Assembly (NCBI RefSeq): GCF_041052385.1
Contig: NZ_CP163439.1
Span: 806,001-870,000 of the forward strand
DNA length: 64,000 bases
Direction: 5' to 3'
Source of the DNA: Streptomyces sp. R28
Lineage (GTDB): Bacteria; Actinomycetota; Actinomycetes; Streptomycetales; Streptomycetaceae
Part shown: positions 33,842-42,273 of the stretch, piece after piece
Layout: each line of letters begins with the position of its first letter
Numbering within the stretch: position 1 is the stretch's first letter
Translations under genes and position numbers: made by a program
Notes under the pieces: generated by a model
Database searches by the model: none
Told to the model about the DNA's origin: nothing
Seen by the model: the letters and a program-made list of their open reading frames with translations, nothing else

Positions 33842-35197
33842 GTGAGCGCTCATGAGACTCTCGACATCCGTCGGTACCAGGAACGGCTCACCGCCGAGGG
33901 CATCGACGTGGTCCGGGTGATCTATCCCGACCTGATCGGCACCGACCGCGCCCGCGACGTCCTGCTGGACCACCTCCCGTCCGCCTGTGCGCACGGTCTG
34001 GCCTTCTGCCGCGCCGTCTACCACACGAGCCCGCAGGGCGACGTCGTCCCGGTCGCCGGCGGGCTGGACGCCGGCCTGCCGGACGTGTCCGTTCGTCCCG
34101 ACCTGTCCACCCTGACCACGCTGCCGTGGGAGCCGGGTGTCGCCACCTGCCTCGGCGAGGTCAGCGACCCCGCGACCGGACGACCGGCCCCCGAGTCGCC
34201 GCGGGACCTGCTACGCGCCGTCCTGGCCCGGTGTGCCGAGCACGGGCTGCGCCCGGTCGTGGGCCCCGAACTGGAGTACTTCCTGCTGGAGCCCGCCCCC
34301 GACGCCCCGACCGGCTGGCGCCGCGCCCCGCAAACCACCGGCGCCGTCTACACGGCAGGCCTGCGCGCCGACCCGGACAACCATCTGCTGCGTACCCTGC
34401 GCCACCTGCGAGATCTGAACATCGGTGTCGTCACGGGCAACCACGAGTTCGACGGCGGCCAGTACGAGATCAACCTCACCCACTCCACCGCCCTCGATGC
34501 CGCCGACCGGGCCTTCCGCTTCAAATCGGCCGTCAAGGAGCTCGCCCGGGCCGAGGGCAAGCTCGCCACGTTCATGGCCAAGCCCTTCAACGACGCCGGC
34601 GGCTCCGGTTTCCATCTGCACCTCTCATGCGAGGACGACAGCGGCCGAAACGCCTTCGACGACCCCTCCGGCGCCCACGGCCTCTCCGCCACCGCCCGGC
34701 ACGCCATGGCCGGCGTCCTCGCGCACGCCCCCGCTCTCGCCGCGCTGGCCAACCCGACCGTCAACTCCTACAAGCGCTTCGGCCCCGACACCCTCGCGCC
34801 CTGGCTGATCGACTGGGGGCTCGACAACCGCAGCGCCATGCTGCGCGTCCCGCCCGAGCGGGGCAGCGGCGCCCGCCTCGAAATCCGCCTCGGCGACGCC
34901 AGCGCGAATCCGTACCTGCTGATCGCCGGAGCGATCGCCGCCGCGCTGCTCGGCATCCGGGCGGGCCAAGAGCCCCCGGCCCCGCTGGAGGGCTACGGCT
35001 ACGACACCGCCCGGTCAGCCGCCCTGCCCATGAACCTGCCGGCCGCGCTGGACGCCCTGGAAGCGGACACGGAACTGACCGACGTCCTCGGCAAGGACTT
35101 CACCGCCTCCTTCCTCTCCTACAAGCGCAACGAGATCGAACGCTTCCAACGGCACGTCACCGACTGGGAGTTCACCGAGTACGCCTACCACCTGTGA
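33842..35197 (+). CDS. Glutamine-synthetase-like gamma-glutamyl-amine ligase
   Basis: The 451-residue product has the GS fold: an N-terminal domain with VVRVIYPDLIGTDRARDVLL, then LRPVVGPELEYFLLE with the metal Glu, VTGNHEFDGGQYEINLTHST, the ATP/metal His in FNDAGGSGFHLHLS, NPTVNSYKRF, LDNRSAMLRVP and the Arg/Glu segment GARLEIRLGDASANPYLLIA. It is close to GlnA-type proteins that glutamylate amines (PuuA, aniline or isopropylamine ligases) rather than to central GlnA. GTG 33842 has AAGGAG nine bases upstream. It starts the operon with P450. GS-like genes next to P450 plus ferredoxin are also known in mycobacterial morpholine and piperidine degradation. Confidence 0.85.
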   Translation: MSAHETLDIRRYQERLTAEGIDVVRVIYPDLIGTDRARDVLLDHLPSACAHGLAFCRAVYHTSPQGDVVPVAGGLDAGLPDVSVRPDLSTLTTLPWEPGVATCLGEVSDPATGRPAPESPRDLLRAVLARCAEHGLRPVVGPELEYFLLEPAPDAPTGWRRAPQTTGAVYTAGLRADPDNHLLRTLRHLRDLNIGVVTGNHEFDGGQYEINLTHSTALDAADRAFRFKSAVKELARAEGKLATFMAKPFNDAGGSGFHLHLSCEDDSGRNAFDDPSGAHGLSATARHAMAGVLAHAPALAALANPTVNSYKRFGPDTLAPWLIDWGLDNRSAMLRVPPERGSGARLEIRLGDASANPYLLIAGAIAAALLGIRAGQEPPAPLEGYGYDTARSAALPMNLPAALDALEADTELTDVLGKDFTASFLSYKRNEIERFQRHVTDWEFTEYAYHL

Positions 35198-35214
35198 CGA
35201 CTGGGAGCCATCAG

Positions 35215-36501
35215 ATGACGACCGAGACCCCGACCGCCGCCGTGAACGAACCGATGCCGCTGGCGGACGTCAACCTCGCCGACCTGGACAACTTCACCGA
35301 CGGGACCACCCCGTGGCGTATGTTCCACACCCTGCGCCACCAGGACCCGGTGCACTGGCAGCCCGAGGAAACCCCCAACTCCGGGTTCTGGGCGGTGACC
35401 CGGCATGCCGACATCGCCCGCGTCGACCGGGACGCGGAGACCTTCACCTCCACCCGGTTCGTCAACCTCGAGGAGGTCGACGACGACCAGATCAAGAAGC
35501 GTGCCTCCATCCTGGAGCTGGACGGCGTCCGCCATCGTGCCCTGCGCAGTCTTCTGCAGCGCCAGTTCGGCGCGAGCGTCATCAACAGCTACAGCGACTT
35601 CCTGCGCGGCCTGACCGCCAGGACCCTGGACGCGGCCCTCGCCAAGGGCACCTTCGACTTCGTCGCCGACGTCTCCGCCGACTTCCCCATCAACGTCCTG
35701 GCCCGCCTGCTCGATGTCCCGCCGGAGGACAACCAGCGGCTCATCGACTGGGGCAACCGCATCATCGGCAACACCGACCCCGACTACGCCGATGTCCTCC
35801 TGCACAGCGCGGAGAGCGAGAAGTACCGCGACCTGCCGTTCCGCTCCCCCGCTTCCCTCGAAGTCTTCGAGTACGGCCGTGAGCTCGCCCGGCAGCGGCG
35901 CGGCGGCGACGGCACGGACCTGGTCTCCCGGCTGGTGAACACCACCCCGAGGGACGGCGTGCCGCTGTCGCCGCAGGACTTCGACAACTACTTCCTGCTC
36001 CTGGTGGTGGCCGGCAACGAGACCACCCGGCACACCATCACCCACTCCATGCTGGCCCTCCTCCAGCACCCCGAGCAGCTCGCCCGCCTCCAGGAGGACC
36101 CCTCGCTGATCCCGGTGGCAGTGGAGGAGTTCCTGCGCTGGGCCTCCCCCGTGTACCACTTCCGCCGCACCGCGACCCGTGACGTCGAAGTCGGCGGCAA
36201 GCGGATCAAGGAGGGCGACAAGGTCGTCATGTGGTACGCGTCCGGCAACCGCGACGAGGAGGTCTTCGGCAACCCGTACGACTTCGACGTCACCCGAGCC
36301 GACAACGACCACGTCACCTTCGGCAAGGGCAGCCCCCACCTGTGCCTGGGCAACCTGCTCGCCCGCACCGAGATCCGCATCATGTTCGAGGAGCTCATCC
36401 CGCGGATCGCCGACATCCGCCTGGCCGGGGACGTGCCACGCGTGCGGTCCAACTTCGTCAACGGCATCAAGAAGCTGCCTGTGGAGGTCGTCCTCATGTG
36501 A
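35215..36501 (+). CDS. Cytochrome P450 monooxygenase
   Basis: The 428-residue product is a soluble bacterial P450: I-helix LLVVAGNETTRHTITHSM (oxygen-binding Glu-Thr-Thr), K-helix VEEFLRW (ExxR), YHFRRTATRDVEVGG and the heme loop FGKGSPHLCLGNLLAR with Cys377. It is in an operon 17 bp after the ligase, divergent from its ferredoxin and reductase, so it is a complete class I system. It may hydroxylate the glutamylated amine or O-/N-dealkylate it; which one cannot be told from sequence. The end of the catabolic block follows directly. Confidence 0.9.
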   Translation: MTTETPTAAVNEPMPLADVNLADLDNFTDGTTPWRMFHTLRHQDPVHWQPEETPNSGFWAVTRHADIARVDRDAETFTSTRFVNLEEVDDDQIKKRASILELDGVRHRALRSLLQRQFGASVINSYSDFLRGLTARTLDAALAKGTFDFVADVSADFPINVLARLLDVPPEDNQRLIDWGNRIIGNTDPDYADVLLHSAESEKYRDLPFRSPASLEVFEYGRELARQRRGGDGTDLVSRLVNTTPRDGVPLSPQDFDNYFLLLVVAGNETTRHTITHSMLALLQHPEQLARLQEDPSLIPVAVEEFLRWASPVYHFRRTATRDVEVGGKRIKEGDKVVMWYASGNRDEEVFGNPYDFDVTRADNDHVTFGKGSPHLCLGNLLARTEIRIMFEELIPRIADIRLAGDVPRVRSNFVNGIKKLPVEVVLM

Positions 36502-36518
36502 ACGGCCAGGCTTTCCGG

Positions 36519-36625
36519 ATGCCATCGGTGGGCCTGCGTCATTCAGTTCGCGCGGTCATCCTCGATGAGGATGACCGCATCCTCCTGTACCGATGGGACG
36601 CAAGGCCTCGGTGGGCGGCCTGTTC
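36519..36625 (+). pseudogene. NUDIX hydrolase N-terminal fragment
   Basis: From ATG 36519 the frame reads MPSVGLRHSVRAVILDEDD, RILLYRWDARPRWAAC, the first strands of a NUDIX domain. It breaks off before the NUDIX box. A different gene remnant begins near 36660, so this is a truncated copy at the edge of the catabolic block. Confidence 0.6.
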
Positions 36626-36663
36626 GAGCACCCGCGTCGAAGCGCTTCACCTGATGACTCAAG

Positions 36664-37048
36664 CTAACGAGAATTCCTTGGCGTCCTCGCCCGGCATCCC
36701 CGGCTCCGGTTCGTACTGGTCCACTGCGGCGGGCTGCTTCCCGCCGCGGTCGGCTGCTGGCAGCGCGGCACCGACACCTGCCGCCCAGAGCTCCCCGACC
36801 TGCCCGAATCCCCGCGAGACGCGATGCGCCGCTTCTACGTCGACTGCCTGGCCCATGACCCCGCCGTCGTCGACCTCGCGGTGACCACGTTCGGGGAGGA
36901 CCGCATGGTCCTGGGCAGCGACTGGCCCTTCCCGATGGGCACCCAGGATCCGCGCGCCCTGATCGCACACCGCGGCCAGGACTTCGTTCGACGGACGGAA
37001 GCGACGACGGCGATGTCAGCACTGGGAGGTCTGCATCCAACGCCGTGA
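36664..37048 (+). pseudogene. Amidohydrolase (ACMSD-like) C-terminal fragment
   Basis: The frame encodes HPRLRFVLVHCGGLLPAAVG, SPRDAMRRFYVDCLAHDPAV, VDLAVTTFGEDRMVLGSDWP FPMGTQDP. This is the last third of an Amidohydro_2 decarboxylase/hydrolase, with a metal-type His and the conserved GSDWPF Asp. The N-terminal two-thirds are missing, replaced by the NUDIX fragment. ACMSD-type enzymes occur in catabolism of amino-aromatics, so it may once have belonged to a neighbouring pathway. Confidence 0.65.
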
Positions 37049-37392
37049 TCGCAACCGGCGGCCATCAGGCGGCCGACGTCATGCCACAGGCGACGAAGGG
37101 CCTGGAGCCGACTGCTCCCGACTCACCGTCATCATGCCGTTCACTGCTCCTCGATGCGGCCGCCGTTCCGGTGCTTGGGCGTCGCCCAGAAAGCCGCACG
37201 CCGCGCGTCCTGGACAGCAGTCGTCTCGAACCTCTTCAAGCCGCTGAGCCGCCGCTCCGCGCGCGGACATGGCGGCCCGACGCATAGCCGTGCCCCGAAC
37301 TATGTTGCCCCACCACATGTGCCCCTGACCTGCACCTTCCTACGGTGTGCGAACACGTACCCGTCCCCACCGCACACGAGGAAGTGGCGAAC
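37049..37392. other. Leader of the MHS transporter, right copy of the duplicated segment
   Basis: From about 37235 the sequence matches 14548 onwards. The best-matching part, 37267-37392, includes cgcatagccgtgccccgaac and the ribosome site gaggaag. The first half (37049-37230) shows no gene. Confidence 0.6.
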
Positions 37393-37484
37393 ATGGCCTC
37401 CGCAACCACCGCTCCCCCGCCCCCGGGCAACCTCAAGCGCATCGTCGCCGCCAGCCTCATAGGCACCACCATCGAGTGGTACGA
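37235..37484 (+). repeat. Right copy of the duplicated transporter leader/5' end
   Basis: It pairs with 14548-14792 in direct orientation. About 15 differences occur in the best 215 bp, so the copies are not a fresh target duplication. Confidence 0.85.
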
Positions 37485-38778
37485 CTTCTTCCTCTACGGC
37501 TCCGCCGCCGCCCTCGTCTTCAACAAGCTGTTCTTCCCGGACTCCGATCCGCTCGTCGGCACCCTCCTGTCCTTCCTGACGTACGCCGTCGGATTCGCCG
37601 CCCGGCCGCTGGGAGCTCTCGTGTTCGGGCACTACGGCGACCGTCTCGGCCGCAAGAAGTTGCTGGTGCTGAGTCTGCTGCTGATGGGTGGGGCGACCTT
37701 CGCGATCGGGTTGCTGCCGACGCACGCGACCGTCGGGGCAGCCGCGCCCGTACTGCTGACCGTGCTGCGCCTGGTGCAGGGCTTCGCCCTCGGTGGTGAG
37801 TGGGGCGGGGCTGTACTGCTGGTGTCCGAGCACGGGGACGCGCGGCGGCGTGGCTTCTGGGCCTCGTGGCCGCAGACCGGCGCGCCTGCGGGCCAGTTGC
37901 TGGCGACCGGCGTGCTGTCCCTGCTGACGGCCCTGCTGTCGGACGGCGCCTTCAACACATGGGGCTGGCGGATACCGTTCCTGCTCTCGGGCGTGTTGGT
38001 GATCGTCGGTTTGTGGATTCGTCTGTCTGTGGATGAATCGCCCGTCTTCAAGCAGGCGTTGGCCCAGGCGGAGGCGCGCAAGGCCGCGCCCGCGGCGGCG
38101 GCCGAGAAGCTTCCGCTGGTCTCCGTGTTGCGGCACCACTGGCGTGACGTGCTGGTGGCGATGGGCGCCCGCATGGCGGAGAACATCAGCTACTACGTCA
38201 TCACCGCGTTCATCCTCGTCTACGCGACCACCTCGGCCGGCGTCTCCAAGCAGACCGCCCTCAATGCCGTGCTGATCGCCTCCGCCGTCCACTTCGCCGT
38301 CATTCCGGCCTGGGGGGCGTTGTCCGACCGTGCCGGCCGCCGTCCGGTCTACCTGCTGGGCGCTGTCGGCGTCGGGCTGTGGATGTTCCCGTTCTTCTCG
38401 CTCATCGACACCGGCGGCTTCGGCAACCTGATCCTCGCCGTGACCGTGGGCCTGGTGCTGCACGGCGCCATGTACGCGCCCCAGGCCGCCTTCTTCTCCG
38501 AGATGTTCGCGACCCGCATGCGCTACTCCGGTGCCTCCATCGGCGCCCAGTTCGCCTCGGTCGCGGCCGGCGCGCCCGCACCGCTCATCGCGACCGCGCT
38601 GCTGTCCGACTACGGCAGCTCCACCCCGATCGCCCTGTACGTCATCGCCGCGGCCGTCCTGACGGTGATCGCGGTGGGCGCCGCCAAGGAGACCCGCCAC
38701 CGGGATCTGGCCGACATCGAGTCCTCCACCGACGCACAGGACGCGACGGCGAAGGCGGCGGACGCGCACACCGTCTGA
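37393..38778 (+). CDS. MHS-family MFS transporter (organic acid:proton symporter type)
   Basis: The 461-residue product has 12 predicted helices and the MHS pattern: AASLIGTTIEWYDFFLYGSA ALVFNKLFFP at the start, motif A GHYGDRLGRKKLLVLSLLLM, ALGGEWGGAVLLVSEH, GRRPVYLLGAVGVG and AFFSEMFATRMRYSGASIGA QF. Family members (ShiA, KgtP, ProP) import organic acids or osmolytes with protons. The next genes, a PucR-type regulator and a 3-hydroxybutyrate dehydrogenase-like SDR, suggest a short hydroxy acid as substrate. ATG 37393 has gaggaag upstream. Confidence 0.9.
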   Translation: MASATTAPPPPGNLKRIVAASLIGTTIEWYDFFLYGSAAALVFNKLFFPDSDPLVGTLLSFLTYAVGFAARPLGALVFGHYGDRLGRKKLLVLSLLLMGGATFAIGLLPTHATVGAAAPVLLTVLRLVQGFALGGEWGGAVLLVSEHGDARRRGFWASWPQTGAPAGQLLATGVLSLLTALLSDGAFNTWGWRIPFLLSGVLVIVGLWIRLSVDESPVFKQALAQAEARKAAPAAAAEKLPLVSVLRHHWRDVLVAMGARMAENISYYVITAFILVYATTSAGVSKQTALNAVLIASAVHFAVIPAWGALSDRAGRRPVYLLGAVGVGLWMFPFFSLIDTGGFGNLILAVTVGLVLHGAMYAPQAAFFSEMFATRMRYSGASIGAQFASVAAGAPAPLIATALLSDYGSSTPIALYVIAAAVLTVIAVGAAKETRHRDLADIESSTDAQDATAKAADAHTV

Positions 38779-38842
38779 CCTGACCTCCGGCCCACCCGGC
38801 CGAACCCTGGAACCGGCCCCTGTACGCCTGTGCGTACGGGGG

Positions 38843-40804
38843 TCAGCGCTGCACCGGTGCCGACAACCGGTGCAGCCGCAGCGCCAGTTGGACCTCCAGC
38901 GCGCGGGCGGGGCTCTGCCAGTCGTCGCCGAGGAGACGGCCGACGCGCTCCAGGCGCTGGGCGACCGTGTTCACATGGACGTGCAGTTCGTCCTTGGTGC
39001 GCGCCGGGCTCATCCCGCAGGCGAAGTACGCGTCGAGGGTGCGCAGCAGGTCGGTACCGCGCCGTTCGTCGTACGCGACGACCCCGCCGATCGTGCGGTC
39101 GACGAAATCCGCGATGTCCCGGTCCCCGGCCAGCAGCAGCCCCAGGAAGCCGAAGTCCTCGGCTGCGGCGCCGTCTCCGGAGCGGCCGAGCAGCCGCAGG
39201 GCGTCGAGGCAACGTCGGCCCTCCTCGTAGGCGGCGGCGACGACATCCGGGTGTGCGGCCAGGTCCTCGACCGGGGCGGAGGCACCGACGGTGACCGCCT
39301 CATGGACGGCTGTGCCGAGATGTCGGGCGGTGCGGCGGGCCAGGTCGGTGGCGGTGTCCCCCGCTTCGAGAGGCAGGAGCAGCACCGTGCCGCCGTCGCG
39401 GGCGGCGGCCAGGCCGTGCCGGGTCGCGGCGAGGTGGGACGCGGCGGACCACAGACGTCTGCGGGCGGCCGCCTCCTGGTCGGCGTCGGCCGCGACGGGG
39501 TCGAGGCGCGCGGCGAGCACGACATGCCCGGCGTCGAGGTCGGCGTCCAGTCGCGCAGCGCGCTCGCGCAGCAGACGCGGGTCACGGTCGCGGGCGTCGA
39601 GCAGGTCGTCCAACAGCTCGCCCCGGACGCGCTGTTCGGCCTCGGCGGCGGAGCGCCGGGCGAGGAGCAGGAGCGAGGTGACCATCGCGGCCCGCTCCAG
39701 GGTGCGCTGGTCGACGGGGTCGAGGCCGGGGTGGCCACGCAGCACCAGCGCGCCGAGCAGTTCGCCACCTGCGGCCACCGCGGCGATCCAGTCGTCGTCG
39801 TGCCGTACCGCGTGGCCTTCGGCGCGGGATGTCTCCAGCGCCCTGGCCGGTGCGGCGGCGGCCTCCGTGAACTCGACCATGCCGTCGAGGACTTCGGAGA
39901 CCGCGGCGGCCACGTCGTGCACCCCGCCGCCGCGCAGCACGAGTTCGGCGAGTCGGTCGTGCACGTCCGAGGCTCGTTCGATGACTCCGCTGCGGTCCCG
40001 GATGATCTCGTTGGCCAGTTCCAGGTCGGCGAGGGCCGAGCGGGTCTCGGTGAGCAGGTTCGCGGTGTCGATGGCGGCCGCGGCGAGGGCGGCGAAGGAG
40101 CCGAGCAGCGCGATCTGCTCCCGCTCGAAGACCCGGGCACGCCGGTCCGCCGCGAAGAGGACGCCGATCACGTGGTGCCCCAGCATCAGGGGCCCCCCGA
40201 GGATGGCCACCAGCCCCTCGTCGCGCACGCCGGCGTCGATGGTGAGGGTGTGCTGGAAGCGGTCGTCCTTGAAGTAGTCGTCGGTGACATAGGGGCGGGC
40301 GGTCTGCGCGACGAGTCCGCCGAGGCCCTCGCCCATGCCGAGCCGCAGCTGCTGGAACCGGGCGGCGACCGAGCCTTCGGTCACCCTCATGTAGGTGTCG
40401 CCCCGGGCCGGGTCGTTCAGGCTGAGATAGGCGACGTCCGTGCCGAGCAGCGACCGGGCGCGCTGGACGATCGCCTGCAGTACGGCGTCCAGGTCCCGGA
40501 GACCGGCCAGGTCGTGGGCGGTCTCGAAGAGGGCCGACAGCTCGGCCTCCCGTCGGCGCCGCCCTTCCAGCTCGGAGCGCACGCGCAGCGCGAGCAGCTT
40601 GGCCTGTTCGAGGGCCACGATCCGCTCGGTCGGTCTGCCCTCGGCACGGGCGAGCAGCACCGGCTGCTCGTAGGCGTCGGCGGACGCACCCCTGGCCAGC
40701 AGCTCGAGGAACGGCGTCTCGGCGCTGCTCAGGGGCGCTCCGGCAGCGGCGGAACGCGAGGCGGACTGCACGTGATCGCGGGACATGCCCACAGGATTGC
40801 TCAT
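38843..40804 (-). CDS. PucR-type regulator with GAF domain and C-terminal helix-turn-helix
   Basis: The 653-residue product has a GAF-like sensor at about residues 90-245 (LDAVLQAIVQRARSLLGTDV AYLSL, GEGLGGLVAQTARPYVTDDY, LMLGHHVIGVLFAADRRARV), a central coiled region, a GGDEF-like CdaR domain, and the PucR helix-turn-helix at the end (DELHVHVNTVAQRLERVGRL). It probably senses a metabolite and activates the neighbouring transporter and dehydrogenase. It is convergent with the transporter gene and lies 58 bp downstream of the dehydrogenase gene. Confidence 0.85.
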   Translation of the reverse strand: MSNPVGMSRDHVQSASRSAAAGAPLSSAETPFLELLARGASADAYEQPVLLARAEGRPTERIVALEQAKLLALRVRSELEGRRRREAELSALFETAHDLAGLRDLDAVLQAIVQRARSLLGTDVAYLSLNDPARGDTYMRVTEGSVAARFQQLRLGMGEGLGGLVAQTARPYVTDDYFKDDRFQHTLTIDAGVRDEGLVAILGGPLMLGHHVIGVLFAADRRARVFEREQIALLGSFAALAAAAIDTANLLTETRSALADLELANEIIRDRSGVIERASDVHDRLAELVLRGGGVHDVAAAVSEVLDGMVEFTEAAAAPARALETSRAEGHAVRHDDDWIAAVAAGGELLGALVLRGHPGLDPVDQRTLERAAMVTSLLLLARRSAAEAEQRVRGELLDDLLDARDRDPRLLRERAARLDADLDAGHVVLAARLDPVAADADQEAAARRRLWSAASHLAATRHGLAAARDGGTVLLLPLEAGDTATDLARRTARHLGTAVHEAVTVGASAPVEDLAAHPDVVAAAYEEGRRCLDALRLLGRSGDGAAAEDFGFLGLLLAGDRDIADFVDRTIGGVVAYDERRGTDLLRTLDAYFACGMSPARTKDELHVHVNTVAQRLERVGRLLGDDWQSPARALEVQLALRLHRLSAPVQR

Positions 40805-40862
40805 CGCACCATCGCCCCGTCAGCCCTGTGGACAACTCGGAATTCGGTCGGCGTCGGCCCGC

Positions 40863-41672
40863 TCAGTGCGCGGTCCACCCGCCATCAAGTACGAGCGACG
40901 TGCCGGTCACGAAGGACGCCTGCGGGCTGCACAGGTACGCCACGGCCTCCGCGACCTCCTCCGGTTCGATGAGCCGTTTGACCGCGCTGTCCTGCAGCAG
41001 CACCTCGGACAGCACCCGCTCCTCAGGGATACCGTGCGCCCGGGCCTGGTCGGCGATCTGCTTCTCGACCAGTGGGGTGCGCACATAGGCGGGGTTCACA
41101 CAGTTCGAGGTGACGCCATGGGGCGCGCCCTCCAGCGCGGCGGTCTTGGAGAGTCCCTCCAGACCGTGTTTGGCGGCCACATAGGCAGACTTGAAGGCCG
41201 AGGCGCGCAGCCCATGGACCGACGACACATTGACGATCCGGCCCCAACCCTGTCCGTACATATGGGGCAGGGCGCCACGGATGAGCCGGAACGGCGCCTC
41301 CAGCATCACGGTGAGCACCGTGTGGAAGACATCGGCCGGGAACTCCTCGATGGGGCTCACCAGTTGCAGCCCGGCGTTGTTGACGAGGATGTCGGTGCCT
41401 GTGGCGGCGAGTTCGGCGGCGTCCAGGTCGGTGAGGTCGAGGACGTGCGGTTCGACGGCGCCGGCGAGGCCCCGTGCTCGCTCGACGAGTGCCTCCAGGC
41501 CCGCGGTGTCCCGGTCGACCGCCCTCACCTTGGCCCCCGCGGCCGCCAACCGCAGCGCACAGGCGCGGCCGATGCCACCGGCCGCGCCGGTGACGAGGGC
41601 GGTGCGGCCACCGAAGTCGGGCGGGGAAGGCAGGAAAGGGCCGTGAGCCGGCAGGGTGCTGGGCGGGGTCAT
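40863..41672 (-). CDS. Short-chain dehydrogenase, 3-hydroxybutyrate dehydrogenase-like
   Basis: The 269-residue SDR has the Rossmann motif TALVTGAAGGIGRACALRLA, DILVNNAGLQLVSPIEEFP, catalytic Ser in IVNVSSVHGLRASAFKSAYV AAKHGLEGLSK with Tyr and Lys, and CVNPAYVRTPLVEKQI. The LQLVSPIEEFP and HGLRASAFKSAYVAAKHG segments are typical of D-3-hydroxybutyrate dehydrogenases. It would turn 3-hydroxybutyrate into acetoacetate with NAD. The first 20 residues are a Pro-rich extension. Confidence 0.85.
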   Translation of the reverse strand: MTPPSTLPAHGPFLPSPPDFGGRTALVTGAAGGIGRACALRLAAAGAKVRAVDRDTAGLEALVERARGLAGAVEPHVLDLTDLDAAELAATGTDILVNNAGLQLVSPIEEFPADVFHTVLTVMLEAPFRLIRGALPHMYGQGWGRIVNVSSVHGLRASAFKSAYVAAKHGLEGLSKTAALEGAPHGVTSNCVNPAYVRTPLVEKQIADQARAHGIPEERVLSEVLLQDSAVKRLIEPEEVAEAVAYLCSPQASFVTGTSLVLDGGWTAH

Positions 41673-41726
41673 GGCACGACCCTAGGCAGCACCCTCGCCA
41701 GGCCACATATGGTCTCAACCCATACT

Positions 41727-42206
41727 TCAGTCAGAACTCATAGGCTCGAACCACGTGGGTTCATCGGACAGTGCCTGCTTGATCCGGAACAGCTGACGTT
41801 CATCCATCGCGGGCAGCGCGTCCACCTCGAACCAGCCGACCTGCAGCGATTCGTCGTCGTTCACCCGCGCCTCGCCCCCGACGGCTCGGCAGCGGAACGT
41901 GACGTCCATGAACTGGCACGTGTCGCCGTTGGGATAGGTGACCTCATTACCCGTCCTGACCAGGACGATCCGCTCGGCGACACACCGGACGCCCGTCTCC
42001 TCGTACACCTCCCGGACGGCGGCGACGGCAGGCTGCTCGCCCGGGTCCGGGATGCCGTTGATCACTGTCCACTTGCCGTTGTCCGCGCGCTGACCCAGCA
42101 GGACCCGCCCCTCGTCGTCGAAGACGACGGCGCTGACCCCGGGTAGCCACAGCAGTTGGTGACCGGCGGAGGCCCGGATCGTACGAATGAAGTCAGGAGT
42201 AGCCAT
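41727..42206 (-). CDS. NUDIX hydrolase
   Basis: The 159-residue product has a full NUDIX box, GIPDPGEQPAVAAVREVYEE TGV (Gx5Ex7REUxEExGU). Before it comes VSAVVFDDEGRVLLGQRADN GKWTVI and after it FMDVTFRCRAVGGEARVND. It hydrolyses a nucleoside diphosphate linked to another group with Mg. The substrate is unknown. It is conserved in this part of Streptomyces chromosomes and not part of an obvious operon. Confidence 0.9.
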   Translation of the reverse strand: MATPDFIRTIRASAGHQLLWLPGVSAVVFDDEGRVLLGQRADNGKWTVINGIPDPGEQPAVAAVREVYEETGVRCVAERIVLVRTGNEVTYPNGDTCQFMDVTFRCRAVGGEARVNDDESLQVGWFEVDALPAMDERQLFRIKQALSDEPTWFEPMSSD

Positions 42207-42273
42207 GGCTCCGACCCTAGTGGGCCGGTGGCGGCGCCCCCGGCGGCTTCCGGAGGCGTCGACCGGCGTACGG

